Shown here: piece after piece, positions 10,676 to 21,548 of the stretch
Layout: each line of letters starts with the position of its first letter
How positions within the stretch are numbered: the stretch's first letter is position 1
Source: Chara braunii
Taxonomy: Eukaryota > Streptophyta > Charophyceae > Charales > Characeae
DNA length: 32,848 bases
Reading direction: 5' to 3'
NCBI GenBank assembly: GCA_003427395.1
Contig: BFEA01000238.1
Coordinates: 30,839 to 63,686 of the forward strand
The notes under the pieces: model-generated
Told to the model about the DNA's origin: nothing
The model's database searches: none
Seen by the model: the letters and a program-made list of their open reading frames with translations, nothing else
Made by a program: the position numbers and the translations under genes

Positions 10676-10772
10676 CGATATGCGAACAACCGTCGAATCG
10701 AAACGCCGTCTCCGCACCCTCCTTGGTCCCGACGCGAGGCCTGCTGCTGGAGAGTTCCTCTGGGCGAAAAAG

Positions 10773-10780
10773 TATAAAAG
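10773..10780 (+). promoter_or_regulatory. Candidate TATA box
   Basis: TATAAAAG in a GC-rich setting, with the 17-bp triplet repeat just upstream. No protein-coding frame starts convincingly downstream, so this may be the promoter of an old LTR or another noncoding repeat unit. I found no LTR partner in the window. Confidence 0.4.
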
Positions 10781-10814
10781 GCGTTGCCGCCCTCGTTGTA
10801 TCCCTTTTGTTGTC

Positions 10815-11290
10815 TGCCAGCTCCACAGGTCAAGTCGCGCTATCGCTACAACGCGCGTGTTGATATCTTGTCTTCACCCACCACGTCCTTCCGCCATAGC
10901 CGGTTCGATCTTCGTAGCGCGACTTCCATTCGCCATAGCCAGTTCGTTTTTCGTAACTCGATTTCCCTCGGCCATAGCGGGTTCGCTCGTCGTAAGTCCA
11001 TATCCGTCCGACGCTCGTTGTTCACAGAACGTTTTACGAAGGTGAAATGCTATTTCAATTGTCCCAACTGTGTCCGATGTCCGAACAGATTCCCATATGC
11101 CCTGTCTGCGTCGCATGTTGAAGCCCGAATCAATTCCCGATTTTGTTGTTTCGCAGGTCCACAGGTGAAGTCGCGTTATCGCCACGGCCCGCGTTCTAAT
11201 ATGATATTTCTTCATCCTCCACCTCCGTCCACCATAGCCGATCCACGCTTCGTAGCTCGATTTCCTTTCACCGAAGCTGAACCTGCAAGC
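10815..11290. repeat. Duplicated block and ~39-bp tandem units
   Basis: A block starting CCACAGGT.AAGTCGCG (about 10823-10925) recurs at about 11159-11262. Within and after the first copy, units of about 39 bp containing CCATAGCC.GTTCG..TTCGTA repeat three times (10890-11005). The units keep frames open on both strands without resembling any protein. Confidence 0.7.
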
Positions 11291-11309
11291 TAGAAAGCTG
11301 TCAGGATAT

Positions 11310-11540
11310 TGTTTGTATATATGTATATATAGCAGCACACACTCGTCAGTGCCCTTGTTGAACAACGAATCAATTCCCGATTTTCGTTCACGTGTCCCTT
11401 GTGAGGTCGCCGGCCTGGGATATCTATATATATATAGACACGCATATACATATACAGGTACTCGACTCTCTCTTTCTATATAAGGTCGAATTAATTCGCA
11501 GTTTTTGTTAAATATATATATGTATATATATATGTACTGG
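11310..11540. repeat. AT-rich TATA-type microsatellites
   Basis: Runs of TATATG and TATATA at 11311-11332, 11420-11455 and 11508-11534 separate the duplicated block from the motif array to the right. Confidence 0.75.
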
Positions 11541-12252
11541 CACTTGTCCGTGCCGCTTCTACAAGGCCGAATTAATCCGCAGTTTCTGTTCTTTCGTCCC
11601 GCTCTTATACGGCCGAGTTAGTTCACACTTTGCGTCCCATAGTGTTGTAGGAGCTGTTGCCCTTCGTATCCAGAACTCCGAGTTAGTTCGCACTTTGTCG
11701 ACACCTAGTGGGATATGTTTTAGGTCGTCGTTTCCAAAATTCCGGATTAGACGCCTCTTTCCTTAAAGCAGGCTTTTCATTTCCAGAAGACAAGACTCCT
11801 CTTGCCTGAAAGTAGGCTCTTTCCTGTAAGTAGGCTTTTATTTTCAGAACTCTGAGTTAGTTCGCACTTTTTCGACATGTGTGTTGTACGTATTTCAGGT
11901 CTTCATTTCGACAACTCCGAGTTAGTTCGCACTTGCTTCAAGATAAGCCTTGTCTTTCTGGCACGCGCGTTCCTCGTTTCCGGAACTGCGAGTTGGAATT
12001 GTTGTCTTTTCTCCATAATTGCGGGTTAGTTCGCACTTGTCGGTGACCATGCGGTACGTGTTGTAGAGGTCTTCAGTTCCACAACTCCGAGTTAGTTCGC
12101 ATTTTCACCAAGATAAGCCACCTCTTTCTTCATCTACAGGATTGCGGGTTGTTTCGCACTTTGTCCAAAATGAGTTATTATCTTTCCTCCCAACTCACTC
12201 CGCCACAGTAGTGTTGTCTTCGTTCCCACAACTCCGAGTTAGTTTGCACTTT
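11485..12252 (+). repeat. Array of about twelve TTCGCACTTT-type motifs
   Basis: Copies of a 20-22-bp motif near AACTCCGAGTTAGTTCGCAC recur at about 11485, 11573, 11611, 11676, 11850, 11914, 12018, 12078, 12141 and 12229, with weaker ones at 11741 and 11984. They are separated by 40-170 bp of T/C-rich filler containing AAGTAGGCT and AGATAAGCC words. All lie in the same orientation. The array runs right up to the start of the ParB-like gene. Confidence 0.8.
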
Positions 12253-12343
12253 GCAGTTGTACTCTTAGGAAAACCTTGTGGCTTTCTCCGGGTCAACCGG
12301 TTTAGTCAAGGCTCGGGCGTATTGGTCTCGAGTTGGGAGTAAA

Positions 12344-13290
12344 ATGGCATCCGCGAAGAACACATCCACAACCGTTGGGCTGTTGCCCCCGGGTAGGGAC
12401 GACCTCTTCAGCAATCCACTCCTCGGTATTTCCATACGAGGGATGCACAATGGTTTTTGGACTTCGTTGTTGAGGGGAGCCTTGTTGGGCCAGTTGTTTT
12501 CATGCGACCCGCTTGCTTTCCAGACGTTGAGGGAGCAACCGACGTTCATCCCCTCGGTACCATCGTTTCGTTCAGCAAACAGTCTGGAGGATTGCTGAAG
12601 CTGCACACTAACATCTTCTACGACCACTGCAGACTGGCTTACAAAGGTGTTAAGGGTGCGATAGTGCCGATCAAGAGTTTCACAGGGTACGGCTCGAACA
12701 TGCTACTTTGTCGTCACTTCAAAGGGCTTTACGATGGCAAAAGCAGGCGGATTCCACTGCCAATGGAATATCTCGATCTTGCGTCGAAGGTGCCGAAAGA
12801 GTGTCCGATTCTTCCGCGAGAATATGTTTTCCGGCTTCTGCCAGTCCATGAAGGGTCGTCCAACTTGGCTCAAGAAACCCCTGTGACGACAGTGGGGCAC
12901 GGGAGTGTGATTCACGACACTGAGGGTCAGGGCAAGGGGCACACGCGCAGCATTCAGACACAGGTCAGCCCGGATGCTCCTGGGAACACGTCTAGCTTGC
13001 ATTCTCCAGATGCAGGGACTCACCGGGTCGGTACTCCGAAAATCCTCAAGTTCGTCTGCAAGGTTGAGACCTATTCGCTTCGAGATGAGGTGAGAAGAGA
13101 ATCCGGCAGTTTAGGCCAAGAGGCTGGAGGGAATGAGGTTGAAGGGATGGGCGCTGTGCGTGACAGCTCTGGCGGGAGCCGACTTCTTCGGAGAAGATGC
13201 GTGAGCGACACAGAAGACGGTGCGAGAGGAGGTGGCGGAACAAACCCAGCGCATGAAGAGGATGAAAGGACACTTGGAGCCGATGATTGA
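12344..13290 (+). pseudogene. N-terminal region of the ParB-methyltransferase-like gene
   Basis: The likeliest start is ATG 12344 (MASAKNTSTTVGLLPPGR), which then needs a frameshift between about 12440 and 12480 to enter the long frame that runs to 13290. That frame contains LVGPVVFMRPACFPDVEGA, GTIVSFSKQSGGLLKLHTN, YDHCRLAYKGVKGAIVPIK and GYGSNMLLCRHFKGLY. These look like a folded domain of about 130 residues that I cannot name. From about residue 150 the chain is polar and low in complexity. A second frameshift near 13215-13230 leads into the next segment. Upstream sequence is the motif array, with no clear TATA box. Confidence 0.5.
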
Positions 13291-14140
13291 CAGGGATGAA
13301 GGTGACGTCGAAGAACGTGCCTCGGGAAAGAGGACGCTAGGGATGCGTAGCGGACAAGAACAAGGAGTCAAAAAGAGGCAGTCGAAGCAAGAGGGTGCAA
13401 CAACAAGTAAGAAACCGAAGAGGCCTGACGGTTTGATCATCTGCGAAGGAGAAGCTATGGGTGAAGGAGATTCGGTTCGTCTAGGCATTGCCGCCACGAG
13501 AGAACCTTCAGAGAAATCCAAAAGGAAACTGGCAGCTGAAGAAGGCGATGGCCAGAAGAAACCTTGGAGGAGGAAGACTGCTGAGGGGACGAGTGGTGGC
13601 GAAAGGGCGATCGGTAGGCAGTATGACGAAGCGGCAACGTTTTGGCTGGAATACGAGCGGAACGATGACGGTGAGATCGTGGAGAATGAGCTCCCCATTC
13701 AACTGCTCATCGACCCCAGGAAGGTCTGCGACATCCCCCGTGGAAAAGATATTACAATCACCACAGTCTCACTCGCGATGGTGTGGAGGACATCAAGGGT
13801 GTGATGCTAACGCAGTTCCACGAGGAAAAGGGGAAGATCTGGACGAAAAACCCTTTGGTTCTGGCACCCATCTATAAGTCGGTGACGCATAAGCCGGAGA
13901 GAGTTGAGAGGGTTCACAAGGATGTTTTCAAGCTAGAGGACAAGGACAAGTACTTCTATTACCCCATCAACGGACAACACAGGGTGGCTGCTGTGAAGGA
14001 GTTGGCCGATGAGCCAATATTCGAATTGTGGAAGATGCACTCGTGGCCGGCGAGAGTCGTGTGGTTCTCCGACAAAGACTTTGGGGGGGTATTTGCAGGT
14101 CAGTCTCACGGAGAACACAAAACACAAGATGTCTAAGCAG
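13220..14140 (+). pseudogene. Charged coiled segment plus ParB/sulfiredoxin-like domain
   Basis: Codons from 13220 give a charged, Lys/Glu-rich stretch (EEVAEQTQRMKRMKGHLE, later KKPKRP) and then, from about 13670, a ParB-like domain: NELPIQLLIDPRKV, a weak LTRDGVEDIKGVM helix, NPLVLAPIY, and YFYYPINGQHRVAAVKELA. NGQHR corresponds to the G-x-(H/E)-R core motif of the ParB/Srx fold. The segment just downstream, YLQVSLTENTKHKMSKQ, corresponds to the ParB 'EN..R' helix. One frameshift lies near 13775, and another in a run of seven G at 14083-14089. Bacterial and phage ParB-like domains occur N-terminal to DNA methyltransferases, the same order as here. Confidence 0.55.
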
Positions 14141-15193
14141 CGTACGCAGAAGGCCGCTTTCGAGGACATTCGGGAGGCATGGGAGAATCAAGGAAGGCCG
14201 GTGGCCATTCAAGGGAACCCTTCCGGTAAGGAGACTGAAAAACAAACATTTTTCGACTTCCAAAAGCTGCTTTTGGGAAAGAGTCCAAACGGCGGTCACT
14301 GGACGATGACACCTAAAGCGACAACGCTCGCCGACAAGGACCACCTCGCTCCCATTGGCAATGCATTGAGGCAATGGATGCCGCTCGTGACGGCCGGTGA
14401 TAAGGTTTTCCGCAAAGGCATGAAGTTCTACGACAAATGGGCCAAGGAAAAGTTGTTGGGCGGAGACAGGAAGACGCCCTTGTCGAATTCGGGCAAATAC
14501 ATGCCAGACAAATCTCTGGGTCTTCAAGCGATTCCAGAAATGGGCGTGAAAGGGGCGGCTGGTGAAACGAAGATGGGGTGGCTGGTCCGGGTCCCAACGC
14601 CTCCGACCATAAAGAAAATGCAATTGGACGACAATTTTTTCGTCGTCGTGAAGGAGTCAGACATGTTCTGTTGGCAGTCTCTCGCTGACATGACGGATGC
14701 CGAAAAACTGTCGATCCTCGACGACATTCTCCCGCTGAGGGGAGTGTTCGTGCAATCGGCGGGCAGGTATCTAAAACGTCAGCATAATCCTGGAATTAAA
14801 GACATGGTCGAGACGAGGAAAGTGAACCGCATGATGCTCCGCATGTTTCACTACGTCTTGTTCCTCGAATACGAGGAGGACGCAGAGGTTTGGCGGTATG
14901 GGAGCCAGTTTTTTCGGACCGAGGAACAACTTCTGGTGGAGTTCGCGCCGCGGGGCCTCACGAATCAGGTGTGGGTCGAACTATGGAAGCATTTCCAAGG
15001 TGTGGTGGAGTACGTCAACACTTGCACACGTTGTCTTCCGTACGAGGAGTCCCTCGACGAAACGAAGAAGATGTACGATGATGAGAGGTTCTCTAAATCT
15101 TTCGAGAAGTCCGTCCGCTCCATCTTGCGACGAACGGAGGAAGAGGTGCAAGACACGATCAGGGTCAGTGGGGATGTGAGACACATCAAATGA
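14090..15193 (+). pseudogene. Middle region of the ParB-methyltransferase-like gene
   Basis: About 360 codons stay open from the G-run frameshift to TGA at 15191. The start overlaps the ParB LTEN helix. Then come TFFDFQKLLLGKSPNGGHW, GNALRQWMPLVTAGDKVFRK, FFVVVKESDMFCWQSLADM, LRGVFVQSAGRYLKRQHN, LRMFHYVLFLEYEEDAEVW and QVWVELWKHFQGVVEY. Composition is that of a soluble, mostly helical protein; I see no membrane segment and no domain I can name. After the TGA, a piece in another frame (MTQDQPGDQPYYFQLSN, 15190-15260) looks like true protein before the original frame resumes, so two compensating indels flank the stop. Confidence 0.5.
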
Positions 15194-15208
15194 CACAAGA
15201 TCAACCGG

Positions 15209-15589
15209 GTGACCAGCCTTATTACTTTCAGTTGTCCAACTTCCAAGGCTCACACTCGTCTCTGTGAGATCCGCGAGATTGTGCGACATTACGTGTGTAA
15301 CTTGTATGTCCTCGATTTGTGTGATCCCACACTCCTCTCAAATTGGCAAGAAGACAATTTCGCCTCCTTGCAAGGCGTTCTCCAAACCCTATCGCCAAGG
15401 CACTTGGCACTTGTTGTCTTCTTCCCCTCTCGTTGGGAGCCCAGTTTCTTGAAAGGCATGACCAAGCTTAGTGTTCATCACGTCGGGACAGGGAAGTGGG
15501 TGCGCCATGCACAAAGGAAGTCCACTGTTCGGAAAGGCAATATGCTGGTTGAGGAGTATGATCGTCTGTATATGGTTTTCAATGGTGAC
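15209..15589 (+). pseudogene. Methyltransferase-like region, first part (5' of the hAT insert)
   Basis: The frame reads IREIVRHYVCNLYVLDLCDP, then a helix, then HLALVVFFPSRWEP, then KGNMLVEEYDRLYMVFNGD, where the transposon begins. The pattern resembles the beta-class amino-methyltransferase motif IV region, in which a hydrophobic strand ends in DPP(Y/W) and is followed by a strand from the target-binding half. Here the tetrad reads DPTL, so the catalytic motif would be degenerate. The last codons coincide with the 8-bp target duplication at 15582-15589. Confidence 0.45.
15582..15589. repeat. Target site duplication, left copy
   Basis: ATGGTGAC, identical to 22607-22614. Eight base pairs is the standard hAT duplication length. 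Confidence 0.93.
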
Positions 15590-15610
15590 CTATGTTGCAT
15601 GCTGGCCGCG
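15590..15610 (+). repeat. hAT left terminal inverted repeat
   Basis: CTATGTTGCATGCTGGCCGC, matching the complement of the right end over the first ten bases and most of the next ten. Confidence 0.92.
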
Positions 15611-15687
15611 ACCGAGTTCGGCCCGGGCCGCGGCCGGCGGCCTAGGTCGGCCCGACCGAGTTTTTTCGGCCGTGGTGTCGGCCGATC

Positions 15688-15790
15688 TGGGGGGCAGTTT
15701 TGGGGGCGGGCTGCGGGTTTGGGGTGGGGGGGTGGGGGGGCACCCCCTCAAAGTGATAGGGCGTCAAAAAAAAAAAAATTGGGGGGGTCC
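15688..15790 (+). other. G-run cluster, G-quadruplex potential
   Basis: Between 15688 and 15740 there are seven runs of three to seven G with short loops, followed by a run of about twelve A and a further run of seven G. It lies 100-200 bp inside the element's left end, downstream of the transposase. Such a strand could fold into a quadruplex (inference). Confidence 0.65.
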
Positions 15791-16039
15791 TCCACAAGAC
15801 CTTGGAAGGGTGGCCCGCGAAAAATCCAGCGGCCCCCGTGTGCAGGTTCGTCGATGCGGGGTTGCAGGGAGGAGGGTCTGGAACAGTGGAAAAATTAAAA
15901 AAAAATATTTGACCCCTGCGGGGGTGGCCCAACGTGGGTTGGATGAAGGCCTGGTTGGGGCGGGCCGTGCGGCCAGTCCGGGTCGAAGCTAGACGGGGCT
16001 GCAGATGGCAGATCCCAGGCGGATCAGGGCCTCACGCAC

Positions 16040-16500
16040 TGAAAGGTAGGCGTCGGTTTCATTAATGAGGGCGATGACAGTTCGTCGCTTATTTTAAAAC
16101 AACACATTTATGGCAATCATAAGTCAGACCCTGCTTGGCATACCAATGTGAAAACACATTGCAAATCAATCACAGTGCGGCGAACCACAAGTTTCAAACA
16201 ATGATAACTGGCAAGTGTGTCATAGTGTGTGTTCACTCATGAGACTGATGGACATTCATTAGCACATCATCCCTGTGTCGCATCTGAAATTAACAGCACA
16301 TTCATAATGGAGGCATACATGACATGTAGGTGCGTGGCATCGGAGAAGCACATAATTTCCAACATTCACGACAACAGAGCAGAAAACAATTACCAAAAAA
16401 CAGCGACTCAGATGCAAGACCAATGTTGGCGGAGGAACAAGAACAAGAGCAAATATATGACAAAGCATTTTAATGGAAATGCGTATGTATAAGGCTGAAG
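16040..16500. other. AT-rich 3' flank of the transposase
   Basis: Sequence of markedly lower GC than the rest of the insert, with no supported gene. It would be 3' untranslated or subterminal sequence for the minus-strand transposase. I could not place a clear polyadenylation signal. Confidence 0.4.
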
Positions 16501-16508
16501 CCAAAAAC

Positions 16509-16660
16509 TGGACCCGTAGTCTCTACTCTACAACCGAGTAGCAAAAACAAAAATGGACCCATCGTCTCTGCTACACAACAGAGTACCAAAAAAAAAACTG
16601 GACCCGTCGACGGGCGTCGTCTCTACTGTACAACCGAGTAGCAAAAAAAAACAAAAAAAA
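16509..16660. repeat. Three ~45-bp tandem units
   Basis: Units starting TGGACCCGTAG (16509), TGGACCCATCG (16554) and TGGACCCGTCG (16599) each continue through TCTCTAC..TACAACCGAGTAG and an A-rich tail. They are internal to the hAT element. Confidence 0.75.
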
Positions 16661-16805
16661 ATGCTAATGTCCACATACTATCGCCGTCTCCATGGAACAA
16701 CATCAACATAAATATGCTACAACCCTGCCGACAGAGCGTCCAGGCTGTACAACCAAGGGAAAAAAAAAAAAACTAATGAAAAAAAAAAATACACCACGGA
16801 CGTCA

Positions 16806-18785
16806 TCATCTCCCACCAGAGCGTGTGTGGCCTCTCCCACCAAAGTGCGCGCGGCCTTGCGATCCTCCCCGGCGCCCTCCTCTCCCTCCGGCACCTGTGC
16901 CCCATCCCCCACTGACGTATGTCGCATGTGCTGTAGCGGCCGCCGCGGCCACCTGTGCCCTGTGTCTGCGGGCCGCAGTCTCGATCGGCTCGGACTTAGT
17001 GTCAGCGTCCTCGTCCTCCTCTCCCTGTGCAGCAATCCCCCTCTCTCTCTCCCTCTTAATCGCGTCCAACGCTGCCTGCCCAGCGGCGACCCCTGCAGCG
17101 AGTCGAACCTCAACCTCTGAGAGGCCATGCTGTCGTCCCGTCCCGGGACGCATCAACAACCCCTCCTCGCCCGATGTGAACTGCTCTCCCCACAGCCTGT
17201 CCGTGGATGTCCCTGGGGCCTCAAGGATCAATGTCCTCCTCGTCTCCGCTCGTGACAAACCAAGCATGCGGCCTGCCATCTGCAGGCTCGAACGTCCGGA
17301 CCCGCCCTCCGCAGCCTGCGTTTGAGCAGGCGCACGTCCCATGAAGTCGCCCCTCCCGGCGTCGTAATCCGCCCGCAACCGGTCCCCGACCCGACGAACA
17401 GCTGACCCTCCGCCACCCACACCTCCTCGGACTGGCGGCGGGGAACCGCCACTGTGCGCAAGTCCAGGTGCCACCGTCCGGTCCCCGATGGCAACCCTGC
17501 CCTCCGGAGTCCGTGCGGGCGGTGGAGGCATCGATCCTGCACTATCTCTGCCGCCGTCGCTGCGTCTGCCGGACCCCACCTCACCCGCACCGGACTCCCT
17601 CCCTCTAACGCCCTCCGGAGTCCGTGCGGGCGGTGGAGGCATCGATCCTGCACTATCTCTGCCGCCGTCGCTGCATCTGCCGGACCCCACCTCACCCGCA
17701 CCGGACTCCCTCCCTCTAACGTCGCTGAGCGACGAACCCGACCAGTGAGGGCTCTGCACTGTGAATGGCGGCGGTGAATATACCCTCCCAGGGGCCCGCT
17801 GCTTGCCGCTCTTGCAGCCCATGTGTGCGAAAGGGTCATTCGTCAACGCATGCGCCAAAGCGTCGGCGTCGAAGAAAGTGTGCGTTGTGCCGTCAGGGCG
17901 CATGGGAGACACTGTGGGGTCCCTCAACACCAAGGCGAGCCTATCTGGATCGTCCTCCGGACCGTGGTCATCGTCATCGTCGCCGTCCGGTCCATCGTCT
18001 CCACCGGCACCCGCGGTATCCCCATCTCCACCGGGTCCACCCTCTCCTCTGTCGCACACTGCGGCACCCTATCCCTCATCACCCGCGGTCTCGCTGTCGC
18101 CACGGCCCCCACTAGGGGACCCACCACCCATGACAACATCCTGCCCCTCAGGGACACCCGCGGCGACATCCTGCCCCTCATAATCGAACTCGCCGTGAAC
18201 CGCCTCCTCAGGGACACCCGAGTCGTCGACGTCACGGCTCCCCTCCCCTCCTGTCTCCAAGTCCCTCTGTCGACGCTGCTCGTCGACATACGCGAACCGA
18301 CCCTCCCACCGTGGCAAACTCCTCAGCCCTCCTCCTCCTCTCGGTCTAAACGGGCATGCCTCTCCTCCTCAGTCTCATCAGGGCTCCTCTCAGTGTCCGC
18401 ATCTGTGCGCACATCCTGCGGTGAGGCACGTCGACGTCCCTCAACACTCAAATCTGCCAGCCTCCCACCAAGCCCTATGTCCTTGAAGTCCTGTGTGCGG
18501 AGCACCGACGGCGAGCGGGGGCGGATACCGGCGTCGGAACGAGTCCTCTCCCCCCCACGATCCTCGCCATCATGTGTCCAGTCTCTGCCTGCTGCCGACG
18601 CCAACCTCTCTGAACGCCTAAGTGGCTCCCCCTCGGGCTGTGCAGAGATCGGATGATGGGAGGGAGAGAAGCGACGATCGCGAAGGTGCACCTCCTCATC
18701 CTCGGCCTCCCCCTCCGCCTCGCTGTCGCTCCTAACCTCCCAACGCCTGACTGTGTGCAGAAGACCTCCCCGTGGCTGCTGCTCC
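16806..18785 (-). pseudogene. C-terminal extension (or second ORF) of the hAT transposase
   Basis: Below the dimerisation domain the coding frame continues past a TAG at 18787-18785 as an acidic, Arg-rich chain to TGA 18325-18323. It then shifts frame to PRWEGRFAYVDEQRRQRDLE and, past a TAG at 18071, to a 417-codon stretch ending in a double TGA. Visible features are an Asp-rich run (DGDDDDDHGPEDDPD), two in-frame 37-residue repeats, an Ala-rich segment and an RGG-type C-terminus (GGRGGRRGGSQGRAHFGGRG). The shared strand, absence of spacer and similar composition suggest one protein, but a separate downstream gene cannot be excluded. Long open frames on the opposite strand over 16690-19780 are GC-rich shadows. 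Confidence 0.5.
17499..17720. repeat. 2 x 111-bp tandem duplication inside the coding region
   Basis: 17499-17609 and 17610-17720 appear to differ by a single base (GCTGCGTCTG versus GCTGCATCTG). On the minus strand each encodes 37 residues including RESGAGEVGSG and SMPPPPARTPEG, keeping frame. It is a very recent duplication. Confidence 0.92.
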
Positions 18786-21548
18786 TACGAGTCGTCCACG
18801 CAAACCTCCGCATGCGAACGTCCTCCATGACCACCGCCGGCTCTGCTGCTGCCACTCGCCGGCGTGGTCGACGACACAGCACCAGTGATAACTGATGTGA
18901 ATGAATCTGTGTCGTCGCGAACCCCACCGTAAGTGAAGTACACTCGCTCAGCCGTCGGGTCGCGACTCAGCGGCGTGTCATCATCGTCAGTCCAGTCGTC
19001 GTCGATGTCGTCGTCTGCCGCAGCAGCGTCCACATCATCCCCACCCTCCGTCCACGGTCGCAGCTCCGTCGCTCTGCTGCCGAACACGTCCCGAACCGAA
19101 CGAGCTTTGGACGGTCGGCTGTCACGGAAAGCGGCAATCTGCCGCTGGATCTCGTTCTCAGGAACACTGCCATCAGGTCGCGCTCCCCACACCTCGGGCT
19201 CCACATCTCCCTCCTCATCCTCCTCCTCTGCCGCCGTCCCCCCCCGACCGCTCCCCATAACCCATGGCAACACGTAGCCACCACCCTGCCGTGCGCACGA
19301 TGCCAGTTTGAGATTGGTGGCAATCTCAACCAGCTGTGCAAGCTTGGCGAACCCAAGCTTGCAGCGCCTCGCCGTGCTGACGCGCTCGTGCTCCGCCCAG
19401 TTCCTCTCCGCTGGAGAGGCAGAAGTCCACAAGTGCATGACACGGATGGTGATGGTGCGCAACTCCGGGTGGGCACGTCCATGCTCAAACCACCACGCTG
19501 CACACCGCTCGGTCTCGCTGTCCCCCCTGCAATCTGCCGCCTCGGCATCGGAGAGCTCACGATCTCCCCAATCCCCTCGCCTCGAGTGGAACGCCCTCAT
19601 CTGGTCCCTCACGGTTCTGTACAATTACCCGACCGGATCGCCGCCGGTCTGCGCCAGGAGAAATCTGTCGCACTCCTCGACCACAAGGCGGTCCTCGGCG
19701 GTCGTCTGCAGCGAATGGTAATACGTGAGGGACCGTCGGCGAGGGTTGAGGAGGTGGGCCGCGGCATGTGCGGGCTCTAGCATGTGGAGGTTGCGGATGG
19801 CAACCTCACGCACGCATAGATCGATCATGTCCTCAGGCACGTCGACCCTCCTCATCAACTGCAGCAGATGCTGACTCCACTCGTAAACGACGGACATCAT
19901 CATCCCACGTCTATCCATCCTGCGCAACAGCTGGTGGACGGGCGACATGACTAGGATGGCGTAATGGACACGCTGTGGAAACTCCCCGTCCCCGATCTGC
20001 TGCTGCACCCACTGCGACTGAGATACGTGGGCGCGATCCCATGGGATGTGTGCCCAAGCATCCCCGTGCAACATGCTCTCCAACGCGTCTCGTCGGCCTT
20101 TGAGACACGTCAGCATCAGGAAAACCGATGCAAACCGTGTCTCAACGGGCTCGACGAGCTTAACGCGAGGGCTCACCTTCCTAAAGAGGGCATGAGCAGC
20201 GCCGTGCGATTTAATAAATCACACAAGCGCTCGAGCGCGGATGATGGTCTCCTTGACCCACACCACTCGCGTCCCGATATCTGACAACATCAAGTTGCGG
20301 ACATGGGTGGAGCAAGGGAGCCAAGCGATCCTCCTGATGTTAGGATTGGGGTCTGTGGCGAACCTGCGCGCTGCCGCCCTATAGTTACTGGCGGAGTCTG
20401 TGCAGAAGTCGATCACGTCCTTTGCAGGAAAGGACAAGATGATGGCCCGCCACCTACGGTACACGACATCCGTTGTGTCTCGGACCGACCCATCACGTGC
20501 GACGGTGGCGTACAGCAGGGCGCCATTGGTGCTCCCTGCCAAGAAGTTCACGAGCGGCTTACCGCTGCGTGACTTCCTCCCGTCGGAAAGGATAGTGGCA
20601 CCGCTGTGCCGGAAAGTGGCGCGCACTTCGCTCACCATCGTCGCCACCTTCGCCCTCTGCGAAGGGATACCGGCCCCCACTGTAACCGTGAAGGAGGGAA
20701 ACCGGAACTGGATAGAGCGAGGCACTCTCTCTGCTGCCTGCCGCACCCTCTGGAACTCCGAACCACGCAAGGCGTTAAAAATGGTCTGCCTGGCGTACAT
20801 CTTGACAGATCCACTGAAGCCACGCGTCATGGAACTCGGCCAACTTCTCCCTGGCGTACATCTCGACAATCGTGGTTTGCCGAGCCCGCTTCTCCCTGCC
20901 CGTGTCTGGCACCTCGACGCCAGCCTGCCCCACTGTCCTCTTCTCCCTCCTCGCGCGGTCCACCTCACCTCGCGGCGCCCTAGTAGTAGGACCCGCTCCA
21001 CTGACGCCTCTCGACGTCATCACCACCTCCTCCCCTGGCAGGTTAGGCTCTCCGACTGCCTCGTCTGCAACCGCCCCCTCCCTGGCCCCACCCTCGCAGC
21101 CCTCCTCCTCATCGAGGGCATCGTGAATGTCGTCCCTTTCTGCGTCGTCCATCCGCTGTCTCTGACCACCCGCGGGCGCTCGCGTGTCCCGTATGCCCTC
21201 GTCTGCCATCCACCTCTGGACCCGCTGAGCAGTGTACAACACAAATGTGTAGTCCGTGCCGTTCTAGAGTTCCGCGAGAACTCTCATCCCCCCAGCGTTG
21301 CAGAACTTCGACTGCGTGAAATGACGCGCGGCCTTCGATGACCCCTCCTTAAACAGGTGGCCGCATAAGTTGCAACGCAACTTTCGGTCCCCGTGCATCT
21401 TCGACTGGTCCCTGACGTACTAGCCCGCGGTGACGTAGTTCCAAACAATGTTCCCTCGCCTCAACTTCGCCATCTCTTTCTAGGACACCGGGTTGAATTG
21501 GGCACCCCCAGACCCCCCCGCACCGCTGGTCCCTGCACCCCCCGTCAT
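18785..21548 (-). pseudogene. hAT transposase: BED finger, DUF659, hAT dimerisation
   Basis: From a possible ATG at 21548 (or 21473, MAKLRRGNIVWNYV) the frame shows a BED finger, LRCNLCGHLFKEGSS...ARHFTQSKFC (C-x2-C...H...C, about 21410-21300). A low-complexity stretch follows, then KRARQTTIVEMYAREKLAEF and a frameshift near 20830. DUF659 reads GATILSDGRKSRSGKPLVNF, with the first catalytic Asp at 20584-20582, and VIDFCTDSASNY, second Asp at 20398-20396, then IAWLPCSTHVRNLMLSD. The dimerisation domain reads AAWWFEHGRAHPELRTITI and SASPAERNWAEHERV, with the likely third acid Glu at 19408-19406. Stops at 21482, 21422, 21266, 20221 and 19627 break it. The catalytic residues remain readable, so decay is modest. 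It acts in the nucleus on hAT ends (family knowledge). Confidence 0.9.

Noticed and set aside
10625-11290. A complete LTR
   Set aside because: No matching second copy, no clear TG...CA ends, and no primer binding site were found in the window.
7484-12252. CRISPR-like array of regularly spaced repeats
   Set aside because: Repeats are diverged, spacers are themselves repetitive and of irregular length, and the context is eukaryotic.
16692-21341. Long plus-strand frames inside the hAT element (up to 313 codons)
   Set aside because: GC-rich antisense of the transposase and its extension; no conserved domain in these frames.
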